Positions 26,209 to 34,113 of a stretch of 64,000 nucleotides of DNA are shown piece by piece. The stretch lies in assembly GCF_900108475.1 (NCBI RefSeq), contig NZ_FNWO01000010.1, positions 1 to 64,000 on the forward strand, read 5' to 3'. How positions within the stretch are numbered: position 1 is the stretch's first letter; each line of letters begins with the position of its first letter. The notes below the pieces were generated by a model. It worked only from the letters and a program-made list of their open reading frames with translations, was not told where the DNA came from and ran no database searches. A program made the position numbers and the translations under genes. The DNA comes from Magnetospirillum fulvum. GTDB taxonomy: Bacteria > Pseudomonadota > Alphaproteobacteria > Rhodospirillales > Magnetospirillaceae.

Positions 26209-27174
26209 ATGTTCGACCTGTTCACCTGGTTGGCGGATTGGTCGGCTTATCACCTGCTCGGTCTCGAGCAGGGCAGCCGACTGGCAGAAGCGGTTCATTT
26301 CTTCGTCGAGGACACCGCCAAGATCTTCGTGCTGCTGGTGGCGATCGTCTTCGTGATGGGATTGTTCCGCACCCTGCTGTCGCCCGAGAAAGTCCGGGGA
26401 TATATCGAGGGGCGGTCGCGCGGAATGGCCTATCTGCTGGCGGTGACGCTGGGCGCGGTGACGCCGTTCTGTTCCTGCTCGTCGGTGCCGCTGTTCATCG
26501 GCTTTCTCGAAGCGGGGATTCCGCTTGGAGTCACCATGGCCTTCCTGATCACCTCGCCCTTGGTCAACGAGGTCGCGGTGGTGATCCTCGCTTCAATCAT
26601 GGGGTGGGAGATGACGGCGGTCTATGTCGCCGCCGGACTGGGTGTCGGGCTGATCGGCGGCATCCTGATCGACCGCCTGCACCTGGAGCGCCATGTCGAG
26701 GATTATGTCTGGAAAATCCGGATGGGCGCGCTGGCCGAGATCGAGGCCGACAGTTCGCTGGGCGGCCGGGTGCGCTATGCCTGGGGCGAGGTCACCGACA
26801 TTGTCGGGCGACTCTGGCTCTATGTCGTGATCGGCATCGCGATCGGTGCCGCCTTGCATGGCTATGTCCCCGAGGAGCTGTTCGCCCGCTATGCCGGAGC
26901 CGATAACCCGTTCGCGGTACCGGTGGCGGTGCTGCTCGGGCTGCCGCTCTATTCCAACGCCACCGGGATCATCCCCGTTGCCGAGGCGCTGATCGCCAAG
27001 GGCGTTCCGATCGGCACGGTGATCGCCTTCATGATGAGCGTGGTCGGCCTGTCGGTTCCCGAATTCATCATGCTGCGCAAGGTGCTGAAGCCGCCGATGC
27101 TGGTGTTCTTCGGCGTATTCCTGACCGTGGCCTTCATTGTGGTGGGAGTGTTGCTGAACGCGCTGTTCGGCTGA
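26209..27174 (+). CDS. ArsP/PF03773-type permease
   Basis: A 321-residue membrane protein of the DUF318/ArsP_1 family, eight or so helices. The family signature is GAVTPFCSCSSVPLFIGFLEAGIPLGVTMAFLITSPLVNE, repeated in weaker form near the C-terminus (NATGIIPVAEALIAKGVPIGTVIAFMMSVVGLSVPE). ArsP itself exports trivalent organoarsenicals; other members of the family have unknown cargo. The gene follows acr3 by four bases, so an arsenical substrate is plausible but not proved. Confidence 0.85.
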   Translation: MFDLFTWLADWSAYHLLGLEQGSRLAEAVHFFVEDTAKIFVLLVAIVFVMGLFRTLLSPEKVRGYIEGRSRGMAYLLAVTLGAVTPFCSCSSVPLFIGFLEAGIPLGVTMAFLITSPLVNEVAVVILASIMGWEMTAVYVAAGLGVGLIGGILIDRLHLERHVEDYVWKIRMGALAEIEADSSLGGRVRYAWGEVTDIVGRLWLYVVIGIAIGAALHGYVPEELFARYAGADNPFAVPVAVLLGLPLYSNATGIIPVAEALIAKGVPIGTVIAFMMSVVGLSVPEFIMLRKVLKPPMLVFFGVFLTVAFIVVGVLLNALFG

Positions 27175-27190
27175 AATGAGGAGAGGTGTC

Positions 27191-27427
27191 ATGAAGTCGA
27201 TCAAGGTTCTCGGCTCGGGCTGCAAGACCTGCGTCAACACCGCCAAGCTGATCGAGGACAAGGCCCAGGCTTTGGGCATTGCGGTCGAGATCGAGAAGGT
27301 CACCGACATGGCCGCGATCGTCGGCTATGGGGTGATGAGCACCCCGGGCGTGGTGGTCGATGGAAGGGTGGTCCATGCTGGCGGCATGCCCAAGCCGGAC
27401 GCGGTCGAATCCTGGCTGAAACCATAG
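27191..27427 (+). CDS. Small thioredoxin-like redox protein
   Basis: A 78-residue protein with a GCKTC active site near the N-terminus (VLGSGCKTCVNTAKL) and the cis-proline segment VMSTPGVVVDG, the design of the redox-active disulfide proteins often found beside PF03773 permeases. It may reduce or hand over metal(loid)s to the permease, or recycle ArsC; the role is inferred from position. Last gene of the ars operon. A GAGAGG sequence precedes the chosen ATG. Confidence 0.85.
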   Translation: MKSIKVLGSGCKTCVNTAKLIEDKAQALGIAVEIEKVTDMAAIVGYGVMSTPGVVVDGRVVHAGGMPKPDAVESWLKP

Positions 27428-27434
27428 AGCCGGG

Positions 27435-27473
27435 ATGGCTCAAGATCTGGCGTGTCGCCAGACCTTGAGCCAT
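27435..27473. terminator. Hairpin terminator between ars operon and chemoreceptor
   Basis: ATGGCTCAAG-AT-CTGGCG, loop TGT, CGCCAG-AC-CTTGAGCCAT: a 16-pair stem with one internal AT/AC loop. It lies between the convergent ends at 27427 and 27484 and can serve both. Confidence 0.8.
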
Positions 27474-27483
27474 CGTCAGGGCT

Positions 27484-29202
27484 TTAGCTGGCCTTGATTT
27501 CCTTGCGGACGGTGGTCCGCATATCTTCGAGGAATTTCAGCAATTCCGAGCGGAGTTCCTCGCTGGACGTCGCCAAGGTCCGGGTGCTGTCGAGAACCTG
27601 GCTTGAAGCGGTGCCGGTTTCGGTGGCGGCCTGACTGACCCCGGTGATCGCGGCGGCGACGTCGTTGGTTCCCTGCGCCGCCTGCTGGACGTTGCGGGCG
27701 ATTTCGGCGGTCGCCGCCGATTGCTGTTCGACGGCGGCGGCAATTGCGGCGGCGATGGTGTTGATCTCGTCGATCCGGGTGACGATGGCGCCGATCGCTG
27801 CGACCGCCTGCTGGGTCGAGGTCTGAACCGCGCTGATCTGGCTGCCGATTTCATCGGTCGCCCGCGCCGTCTGGTTGGCGAGGTTCTTGACCTCGCCCGC
27901 GACGACGGCAAAGCCCTTGCCCGCCTCACCGGCCCTGGCCGCCTCGATCGTCGCGTTCAGGGCCAGCAGGTTGGTCTGCGAGGCGATGTCGTTGATCAGA
28001 TTGACCACTTCGCCGATCCGGCCCGACGCTTCGGCCAGTCCGCGGACGGTGGCGTTGGTCTCTTTGGCCTCGTCGGCGGCCACCGAGGACAGGCGGCTCG
28101 ATTGTTCGACCTGACGCCCGATCTCGCGGATCGAAGCCGACAATTCCTCGGCGGCGCTGGCGACGCTTTCGACATTGCTGGTCGCCTGCAGGGTCGCCGA
28201 GGCGACCGTGGTGACCCGTTCCTGCGAATTCTCGGCGGTTCCGGCCAGGGTGCGGGCGGTGCGCTCAAGCCCGGAATGGGCCGCCTCGACGTTCGACAGA
28301 ACCGAATCGGCGCGGCTTTGGAAGGCCCGCATCAACTCGCCCACCGCCTTGCTGCGCCACTCGCTGGTGGCGAGGCGGTCGCGGTCGCTCTGCTCGATCT
28401 CCTTGCGCTCGATCGCGTTCTGGCGGAACACCAGGACCGCCTTGGCGATATGGCCGATTTCGTCGTTGCGGTCGTGGTTGGGGATGTCGATGTCGGTGTC
28501 GCCCCGGGTCAACCGATCGACCGCGTCGCTGAGCGCCGACAGCGGGCGGGTCACCAGCCGCGAGACGATCAGATAGAGGACCAGCAGCCCGGCGATGGTC
28601 AGGCCGGCCCCCAGCAACACCAGTTCGAGGGTGATCGTCTCCATCAGCGACTGCATGCCGCTTTTCGACGTCTGCATCGCGTTGAGGTTGGCGGTAACCC
28701 GCTGCTCGATCGCTTCGCCGAACGCCAGCCGCGCCGTGCGGCCGTCGCTCATCCACACTTTCGATCCGCCCTCGCGGTCGCCCGCCAGGATCATCCCCAT
28801 TGCCCGCTGGGTGGCGGCTTGGTACGTCGCCAGCTTGGTGCGCAAATCCTCGACGGCGGCGCGCCGTTCCGGCGTGCTTGCCATTGCCGCCCCGGTCTCC
28901 AATTTTTTCGCGACCTGGGCGATGCTGGTCTCATAGCGACCCTGGACCATCTTCATGTCGGCTTCGTTGTCCTGAAGCAAGATCGACAGCGCCGCGACGG
29001 TGGCGTTGTTGACCTCCGCCTTCATGTCCAGCGTGATCAACAGGCGTTTGACATCGGTGTCAATGATATCGACGGCGCTCTGATTCAGAGTTTTCAATCC
29101 ATGAAAGCTGATCGCAATCGTCGCGGCGATTGTCGCGATGACAAGAACCATCGGAAGAAGAATCTTGCCAAACACGCTTAGATTCAGGAGCCATCGTTTC
29201 AT
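27484..29202 (-). CDS. Methyl-accepting chemotaxis protein
   Basis: A 572-residue transmembrane chemoreceptor. First helix about residues 10-33, a periplasmic four-helix-type sensor (about 34-190, with conserved-looking [20 protein letters not shown]), second helix about 192-212, HAMP (about 213-265), then the signalling coiled coil with tip [34 protein letters not shown]. The tip binds CheA/CheW. Length of the cytoplasmic part suggests the 36H/38H-like alphaproteobacterial class. ATG 29202 is used; ATG 29217 five codons earlier is possible. Confidence 0.92.
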   Translation of the reverse strand: MKRWLLNLSVFGKILLPMVLVIATIAATIAISFHGLKTLNQSAVDIIDTDVKRLLITLDMKAEVNNATVAALSILLQDNEADMKMVQGRYETSIAQVAKKLETGAAMASTPERRAAVEDLRTKLATYQAATQRAMGMILAGDREGGSKVWMSDGRTARLAFGEAIEQRVTANLNAMQTSKSGMQSLMETITLELVLLGAGLTIAGLLVLYLIVSRLVTRPLSALSDAVDRLTRGDTDIDIPNHDRNDEIGHIAKAVLVFRQNAIERKEIEQSDRDRLATSEWRSKAVGELMRAFQSRADSVLSNVEAAHSGLERTARTLAGTAENSQERVTTVASATLQATSNVESVASAAEELSASIREIGRQVEQSSRLSSVAADEAKETNATVRGLAEASGRIGEVVNLINDIASQTNLLALNATIEAARAGEAGKGFAVVAGEVKNLANQTARATDEIGSQISAVQTSTQQAVAAIGAIVTRIDEINTIAAAIAAAVEQQSAATAEIARNVQQAAQGTNDVAAAITGVSQAATETGTASSQVLDSTRTLATSSEELRSELLKFLEDMRTTVRKEIKAS

Positions 29203-29613
29203 CGTGATTTCTCGCATCAAGGCCGTTAGTCGAAAAAGGATTTGGCACCGATCGCCAGGTCCTAGGCATGTCAGCCGTATCATTGAACGTGTCACAAGGA
29301 TCAGGACAAGCGATGCCCCGATCCTTAAGCACCCAAACGGTGACAGGACTCGGTGTCCTGCCCCTTCGGGCTGCCAATGACCCGGTAGGTTCATTATATT
29401 TTCAGGAAATTCTCGCATTGAAACTGCATCGAATTGGCGCAGTCTGCAAGGCGTCACATGGCATAGTGGCTATGTCATGCGCGCAAGGGTATACATCGCC
29501 AAGAGGAATAGTGCCCCTGCTTTGCGATCGGCCCAGGTTGAACACGAATAGAGCGAAGCTATCCGTAAAATTTTATTAAAAACCGGTCTCGAGCTGCTGC
29601 GATGCCGCCAGTT
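29203..29613. other. Intergenic region between chemoreceptor and repressor genes
   Basis: A 411-bp non-coding stretch of lower GC than its surroundings, especially 29380-29580. It includes the promoter region for the chemoreceptor on the minus strand and ends at the 3' end of the repressor gene. I found no tRNA, clear att repeat or promoter consensus in it. Confidence 0.5.
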
Positions 29614-30249
29614 CTATTGGCTGGCCCACAGAATCCGCGCCAGCCAGGAAACCTCTTCGGTCGCAAGGACGCGGCCGGGATGGGCGGGGTTGATCGAGGC
29701 CAGTTCGATTCGCTTCGCGGTCAGGCGTGCCAGTTGCTTGACCATCACCTCGCCTTCGGTGGTGCGCAGCACCACCCGGTCGCCGCGGCGGACGCTGGCC
29801 GAGGGGGAGACGATGACGACGTCGCCGTCGCGAAACAGCGGTTCCATCGAATCGCCGCTGATCTCCAGCGCGTAGGCGTGAGGGTCGCCGATCTCCGGGA
29901 ACGGAATTTCATCCCATCCACCGCCCAAGGGATAGCCCGCATCGTCGAAGAATCCGCGGTCTCCCGCCTGGGCAAATCCGATCAGCGGGATCGTCGGGGC
30001 CGGACGGGCGGTGGTGGCACCATTTTCGATATAGCCGAGAAAACGGCTGAGGTTGGCCCCTGTCGCATCAAGGACTTTGGCGACACTTTCGGTCGAGGGC
30101 CAGCGCGCCTTGCCCTCGCGGGTGATCCGTTTGCTTTTATTGAAAGTAGTGGGATCGAGGCCGGCCTTGCGCGCAAGGGCTGACGCCGTCAACCCGCTGT
30201 CGCGCGCCAAAGCATCAATTGCCGCCCAGATGTCGCTGTGTTTCAGCAT
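29614..30249 (-). CDS. Self-cleaving HTH repressor with S24 peptidase domain
   Basis: A 211-residue LexA/CI-like regulator. Residues 1-65 form an HTH (DSGLTASALARKAGLDPTTFNKS), and 85-205 the S24 domain: cleavage site A95-G96, nucleophile S134 in SGDSMEP, and base K171 in VMVKQL, all present, so RecA-stimulated self-cleavage is likely. It is divergent from the phage-like cluster that starts at 30370 with a palindromic candidate operator between them, and may be its repressor. Similar HTH-S24 genes also occur as ordinary chromosomal genes in this bacterial group, so the link is an inference. The start at 30249 is chosen by homology of the HTH; the ribosome site is weak. Confidence 0.85.
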   Translation of the reverse strand: MLKHSDIWAAIDALARDSGLTASALARKAGLDPTTFNKSKRITREGKARWPSTESVAKVLDATGANLSRFLGYIENGATTARPAPTIPLIGFAQAGDRGFFDDAGYPLGGGWDEIPFPEIGDPHAYALEISGDSMEPLFRDGDVVIVSPSASVRRGDRVVLRTTEGEVMVKQLARLTAKRIELASINPAHPGRVLATEEVSWLARILWASQ

Positions 30250-30315
30250 GGGAAGATTGTCTCGCAGTTCGATTGATTTCGCACCAGGAATAAATACCCG
30301 AATCCGCTTGACGCG

Positions 30316-30339
30316 TACCGTCTTTGGTGCCACACGGTA
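30316..30339. promoter_or_regulatory. Candidate repressor operator
   Basis: TACCGT (30316-30321) and ACGGTA (30334-30339) form a perfect inverted repeat with 12 bases between, in the 120-bp gap between the divergent repressor and the first phage-like gene. A TTGACG (30308-30313) sits beside it. Placement suits binding by the S24-type repressor; no direct evidence. Confidence 0.4.
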
Positions 30340-30369
30340 TATGGTTTGTTCTCGATGCGGAGGAGTCAT

Positions 30370-30735
30370 ATGGCACGAGACAAGTATGCTGGCTGCGTTC
30401 TCCACGATCAGCCGGCCGAGGTGTTTGCAACCACAGAGGAGGCGTGGCTGTGGTTCGTCCGCTGCCAGTCGGCCCGCGACGAGGGGGCGCGATTCGGAGC
30501 GGGGCGGGGCGAGGTCGCCCGGCCCTGCGAGCCCGACGATATCGCCCGCGAGGTGGGGCGGCTCTATCGCGGGCGCATTCTTCGTCCCGCCCATCTGAAG
30601 GTTCTCGACCGGTTTGGCCGTCGGCTGGCCCCGCCCGATCCGTGGGCCGGGGACAGTCCGGCCGAGGCGCGTTTGTGGGAGGAAGCGTTGGATCGTCTGG
30701 CCACGCCGCTGAAGCGAAAGGGGATCGTGTCATGA
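30370..30735 (+). CDS. Phage-cluster hypothetical protein
   Basis: A 121-residue soluble protein, rich in Trp and Arg, with no domain that I recognise. ATG 30370 follows GGAGGAG by five bases, so it is very likely translated. It is the first gene of the cluster and its stop overlaps the next start (ATGA). Its place, before a hydrolase-like gene and the portal, is typical of small early or packaging-related proteins in podoviral modules, but nothing in the sequence shows the function. Confidence 0.7.
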   Translation: MARDKYAGCVLHDQPAEVFATTEEAWLWFVRCQSARDEGARFGAGRGEVARPCEPDDIAREVGRLYRGRILRPAHLKVLDRFGRRLAPPDPWAGDSPAEARLWEEALDRLATPLKRKGIVS

Positions 30736-31499
30736 GCCTGGCCGATGAAAATGAAGGAAAACAGCCGTTTTCTGGTCGGGCTCTGGTGGTGTTTTCCGGT
30801 CAGGCCGATCTGCTCTGGCTGCGATTGTTGCGGCCGGGCTTTCGCCATTGCTTTGTCGTGCTGGGATCGCCGGGCGGCTGGATCAGCCTGAACCCGATGG
30901 CGCATCGCACCGACTTGACCGTGCTGTCGGTGCCGCCCGATTTCGATCTGGCCGGGTGGTATCGCGCCCAGGGATTGACCGTGGTGGAGACGCTCCCGCA
31001 TCTGCCGCCCCGGCGTCAGGCCCCCTGGCGGCCCTATAGCTGCGTCGAGGCGGTCAAGCGGGTCTTGGGAATTCATGACGGATTCGTGCTGACGCCTTGG
31101 CAATTGTTCCGTTATCTCAAAATTAAAGGAAAAAAATCATTGACAGGTGGGGCCGCGTGGCGTGATGATCTTCCCATCAACACCACATTTGCGCCCAAAA
31201 CCGACCGGAGCTTCGCTGCGGCGGTTTTTTTTGCGCCCAAAACAGAACAAAACAAGATCACACGCCTTGGAAAGGAAAGCGCCATGGGTGGTTTTTTTGC
31301 TCCTTCGTCCTCGTCCAGCCCGGCCCCGGTGGTGGTCGCCGCCACCACCGCCGCCGACACCAGTGCCGATGACGCCGCCAAGACCCGGCAGGAGACGGTC
31401 GAGCGCAATCGTCGCGGCTTGTACGGCACCATCGCCACCTCGGAGACCGGGCTGCTGAAGCCCCGTGTCCAGGGTGGAAAATCCTTGTTGGGAGAGTGA
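30732..31499 (+). CDS. Phage protein, possibly papain-like hydrolase, with C-terminal extension
   Basis: An open frame of 255 codons. The first part (about 1-135) has a conserved-looking His in RHCFVVLGSPGGW and a Cys in YSCVEAVKRVLGI; His before Cys is the order found in circularly permuted papain/NlpC-like enzymes, so a cell-wall or processing hydrolase is possible (inference). Residues about 136-184 are encoded by a promoter-like box and an intrinsic terminator hairpin and look like non-protein sequence. The last 71 codons have their own ribosome site and start at 31284 (see separate entry). The functional product of the first gene may therefore be shorter or translated only in part. Confidence 0.6.
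   Translation: MSLADENEGKQPFSGRALVVFSGQADLLWLRLLRPGFRHCFVVLGSPGGWISLNPMAHRTDLTVLSVPPDFDLAGWYRAQGLTVVETLPHLPPRRQAPWRPYSCVEAVKRVLGIHDGFVLTPWQLFRYLKIKGKKSLTGGAAWRDDLPINTTFAPKTDRSFAAAVFFAPKTEQNKITRLGKESAMGGFFAPSSSSSPAPVVVAATTAADTSADDAAKTRQETVERNRRGLYGTIATSETGLLKPRVQGGKSLLGE
31140..31196 (+). promoter_or_regulatory. Phage-cluster leader promoter box A
   Basis: TTGACA (31140-31145) lies 34 bases before a 23-base box (31174-31196) that matches 18 of 23 positions of the box at 35794-35816, which also has a TTGACA 33 bases upstream. The shared core is ATCAACACC followed by TGCGCCC. A terminator hairpin comes right after. This looks like a cluster-specific promoter and start region for the portal block. 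Confidence 0.5.
31188..31243 (+). repeat. Direct repeat flanking a terminator
   Basis: TTTGCGCCCAAAAC occurs at 31188-31201 and again at 31230-31243, on either side of the terminator hairpin at 31200-31230. The first copy is the end of the promoter box, so the second may be a partial duplication or a second binding site. Confidence 0.7.
31199..31232 (+). terminator. Intrinsic terminator in the leader of the portal block
   Basis: ACCG-CCG-AGC arms with single-base bulges (about 31200-31211 with 31216-31225), loop TTC, then eight T residues. It is downstream of promoter box A and upstream of the gene at 31284, so transcripts must pass it to reach the portal gene, as in antiterminator-controlled late promoters. 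It also lies inside the open frame of the preceding gene. Confidence 0.7.
31284..31499 (+). CDS. Small phage protein, alternative start in the 30732 frame
   Basis: A 71-residue protein (MGGFFAPSSSS..., Ala/Thr/Ser-rich then TRQETVERNRRGLYGTIATSETGLL) with a good ribosome site (AAGGAAAG) before ATG 31284. Small proteins with a GLYGTI/TS-type C-terminus preceding the portal are common in podoviral clusters; the function is unknown. It shares frame and stop with the 30732 open frame, so it may be produced alone from the leader transcript. The stop overlaps the region of the portal start. Confidence 0.6.
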   Translation: MGGFFAPSSSSSPAPVVVAATTAADTSADDAAKTRQETVERNRRGLYGTIATSETGLLKPRVQGGKSLLGE

Positions 31500-31501
31500 G
31501 G

Positions 31502-33046
31502 ATGACCCGTCGTTCCTCTCGCTCCGAGGATGAGGCGGCGCGGGGCGAGCATCTGCTCGGCCCCGATGCCGACGATCCTTCAATTCTGCTCGGCCGGTTC
31601 CGCAAGGCCAAGCAACGCCGCGCCGTGTGGGAGTCGCATTGGCAGGAATGCTATGACTTCGCCCTGCCGCTGCGCGATGCGATCCTGACCGCCGCGGTGC
31701 CGGGCGAAAAGAAGGCCGACCGGCTGTTCGACGGCACTGCTCCCGATGCGGTCGATCAGCTGGCCGCCTCGCTGCTGTCCGAACTGACTCCGCCGTGGGC
31801 GCAATGGTTCGGTCTGACCGCCAGCGACCGGCTGGAGCCCGCCGAGCGCGACCGGGTCGCCCCGGTGCTCGACCGTATCGGTACGGTTTTGCAATCGCAT
31901 TTCGACCGCTCGAATTTCGCGATCGAGATGCATCAATGTTATCTCGACGTCGTCACCGGCGGCACCGCCTCGCTGCTGTTCGAGGAGGCGGCTCCGGGCG
32001 AGTCCTCGGCCTTTCGCTTCACCGCCGTGCCGCTTGGTCAGGTCGTGCTGGAAGAAGGACCGGAAGGGCGGCTCGACGTTACCTTCCGCCGCTGCGAACT
32101 GACCGTCGCCGCGCTTCATGCCCGCTTTCCCGCCGCCCGCTTGCCCGACGCGATCATCCGCGCCGCCGCCAGCGATCCCGATCTGCGCGTCGGCATCGTC
32201 GAGGCGGTGGTGCCGTCGCGGGGCTCGTATGGCTATGCCGCCGTGTTGGAGGCGGAGTCCGACGAGACCGTGCTGGCCCAGGGTCGCTTCGAGATGAGTC
32301 CGTTCATCAATTTCCGCTGGCTGAAGGCCCCGGGCGAGGTCTATGGCCGCTCGCCGGTGATGAAGGCGCTGCCCGACATCAAGACCGCCAACAAGGTGGT
32401 CGAACTGGTGTTGAAGAACGCCACCATCGCCGTCACCGGCATCTGGCAGGCCGACGATGACGGGGTGCTGAACCCCGCCAATATCAAGCTGGTCCCCGGC
32501 ACGATCATCCCCAAGGCGGTCGGCTCGCAGGGGCTTCAGCCGCTGGTCGCGCCGGGGCGGTTCGACACCTCGCAACTGGTGCTGGACGATCTGCGCGGCC
32601 GCATCCGTCATGCCTTGCTCGCAGACAAGCTGGGCCAAACCAACAGCCCCAAGATGACCGCGACCGAAGTGCTGGAACGCTCCAGCGAGATGGCCCGGCT
32701 GCTGGGGGCGACCTATGGTCGGCTGCAAAGCGAGTTGCTGACTCCCCTGGTGCTGCGGGCGGTCCATATCCTGCGCCGCCGGGGCGAAATCCCCGATCTC
32801 GTCGTCGATGGGCGCGAGGTCGATCTGCAATACCGCTCGCCGCTGGCGCAAAGCCAGGCCCAGCGCGACGCCCGCAACATGCTGACCTGGCTGTCGTCGC
32901 TGTCGCAATTGGGGCCGGAGGCCCTGGCCGCGATTGATCCCGCCGCCGCCGCCCGCTGGCTGGGGCGCAGCTTCAATGTTCCCGCCGACATCCTTCGTCC
33001 CGCCGCCGCCACCTCCCCGACGGGGGGCAACGATGGAGTCCGCTGA
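31502..33046 (+). CDS. Portal / head-tail connecting protein (T7 gp8-like)
   Basis: A 514-residue protein, the size of podoviral collar/portal proteins. Recognisable stretches are the N-terminal WESHWQECYDFALPLRD, LFDGTAPDAVDQLAASLLSELTPPWAQWFGL, and GEVYGRSPVMKALPDIKTANKVVELVLKNA, which are typical of the head-tail connector family PF12236. It forms the dodecameric ring through which DNA is packed and ejected. ATG 31502 sits behind GGGAGAGTGAGG and just past the preceding stop. No frameshift or stop interrupts it. Confidence 0.88.
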   Translation: MTRRSSRSEDEAARGEHLLGPDADDPSILLGRFRKAKQRRAVWESHWQECYDFALPLRDAILTAAVPGEKKADRLFDGTAPDAVDQLAASLLSELTPPWAQWFGLTASDRLEPAERDRVAPVLDRIGTVLQSHFDRSNFAIEMHQCYLDVVTGGTASLLFEEAAPGESSAFRFTAVPLGQVVLEEGPEGRLDVTFRRCELTVAALHARFPAARLPDAIIRAAASDPDLRVGIVEAVVPSRGSYGYAAVLEAESDETVLAQGRFEMSPFINFRWLKAPGEVYGRSPVMKALPDIKTANKVVELVLKNATIAVTGIWQADDDGVLNPANIKLVPGTIIPKAVGSQGLQPLVAPGRFDTSQLVLDDLRGRIRHALLADKLGQTNSPKMTATEVLERSSEMARLLGATYGRLQSELLTPLVLRAVHILRRRGEIPDLVVDGREVDLQYRSPLAQSQAQRDARNMLTWLSSLSQLGPEALAAIDPAAAARWLGRSFNVPADILRPAAATSPTGGNDGVR

Positions 33047-33299
33047 GTCCGGCTGGGACGGGCTGGCCGCGTCCTCCTCGCCGCCGGGCGGGGCCGAGAC
33101 GGCCCTGCTGGCCCGTCAGACGGCGCGGCTGTTCGCGACGCCCGAGGGCGAGGCTCTGCTGGCCCACCTGCGCAAGCTTACGCTGGAGCGGTGCCTCGGC
33201 CCCCAGTCCGGCGAGTCCGCGCTGCGCCATCTCGAAGGCCAGCGCCACCTTGTCCTCCACCTGCTGTCCCTGGTCGCGCGCGGCCGGGCCGGTCGGTGA
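33033..33299 (+). CDS. Bbp19-like small phage protein
   Basis: An 88-residue protein with the outline of Bordetella phage Bbp19-type proteins: TARLFATPEGEALLAHLRKLTLERCLGP, then ALRHLEGQRHLVLHLLSLV. These occur between portal and scaffold genes in podoviruses; they are probably structural, with no firm role. It begins inside the last codons of the portal gene, behind a GGGGG-type ribosome site. Confidence 0.72.
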   Translation: MESAESGWDGLAASSSPPGGAETALLARQTARLFATPEGEALLAHLRKLTLERCLGPQSGESALRHLEGQRHLVLHLLSLVARGRAGR

Positions 33300-33328
33300 G
33301 GACTCGTTTCAAACCGAAGGAAGATCCC

Positions 33329-34066
33329 ATGTTCGAAGACGATTCCCGCGACAGTTTTGCCGATCCCGATCCCGATCCGGCTCCGGCCCGGAAGCCCGCC
33401 GCAATCCCGGCCAAGTTCTGGGACCAGAGCAAAGGCGAATTGCGGACCGAGGCGCTGCTTCAGGCCTATCTTGAGCTTGAGCGCCGCGTCTCGGCCCGGG
33501 GGGGCATCGAGATCCCCGACAGAGCCGAGAAATACGCGATCTCGGCGCGCCATCCCGCCGTCACCTCCGATCCCGAAATCAACAAGCGTCTGCACGAGGC
33601 CGGGTTCACCCAGCAGCAGGCCCAACTGGTCTACGATCTGGCGTTCGAGCGGCTGGTGCCGCTGCTGGTCGCCGCCGGGGCCGAGGCCGGGTCGGAGTCC
33701 GGGGCGGGGCAGGACTCTGCCGCTTCCGATCCGCGCGACGGCGATATCTCGCATTTGTGCGACCATTTCGGCGGCGAGGCGCGCTGGCGGCAGATCGCGC
33801 CGCAACTGGCCGCCTGGGGGCGTAAATCGCTGCCGCCCGAGGCGTTCGAGGTTCTGGCCTCGAGCGTCGAGGGGGTCAAGACCCTGCATCGGCTGATGGG
33901 GTCGGGCGAACCCAGCTTGGGCCGCGCTCCGGCGCCGCGCGACGAGGGCCAGTCCGAGAATCAGCTGAAGACGATGATTCAGGATCCCCGCTATTGGAAG
34001 AGCCGCGATCCCGCCTTCATCGCCAAGGTCACCGACGGCTTCCGTCGTCTTTACGGCGAGGGCTGA
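33329..34066 (+). CDS. Putative capsid scaffolding protein
   Basis: A 245-residue, acidic, mostly helical protein between portal and capsid, the normal site of the T7 gp9-like scaffold. The N-terminus is Asp/Pro-rich (DDSRDSFADPDPDPAPARKP), followed by PAKFWDQSKGELRTEALLQAYLELERR, a segment common in podoviral scaffolds, and a C-terminal PRYWKSRDPAFIAKVTDGFRRLYG tail that could bind coat protein. Start at 33329 follows GAAGGAAG. It is the last gene before the minus-strand insertion. Confidence 0.75.
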   Translation: MFEDDSRDSFADPDPDPAPARKPAAIPAKFWDQSKGELRTEALLQAYLELERRVSARGGIEIPDRAEKYAISARHPAVTSDPEINKRLHEAGFTQQQAQLVYDLAFERLVPLLVAAGAEAGSESGAGQDSAASDPRDGDISHLCDHFGGEARWRQIAPQLAAWGRKSLPPEAFEVLASSVEGVKTLHRLMGSGEPSLGRAPAPRDEGQSENQLKTMIQDPRYWKSRDPAFIAKVTDGFRRLYGEG

Positions 34067-34113
34067 GGCGATCCCGTCCGTCGGGGGCGATCCCCCCGGC
34101 GGGCGGGCACCGT

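Noticed and set aside
29203-29613. Left attachment site of the phage-like cluster
   Set aside because: No tRNA gene is nearby and I could not find a direct repeat shared with the region 44737-44883.
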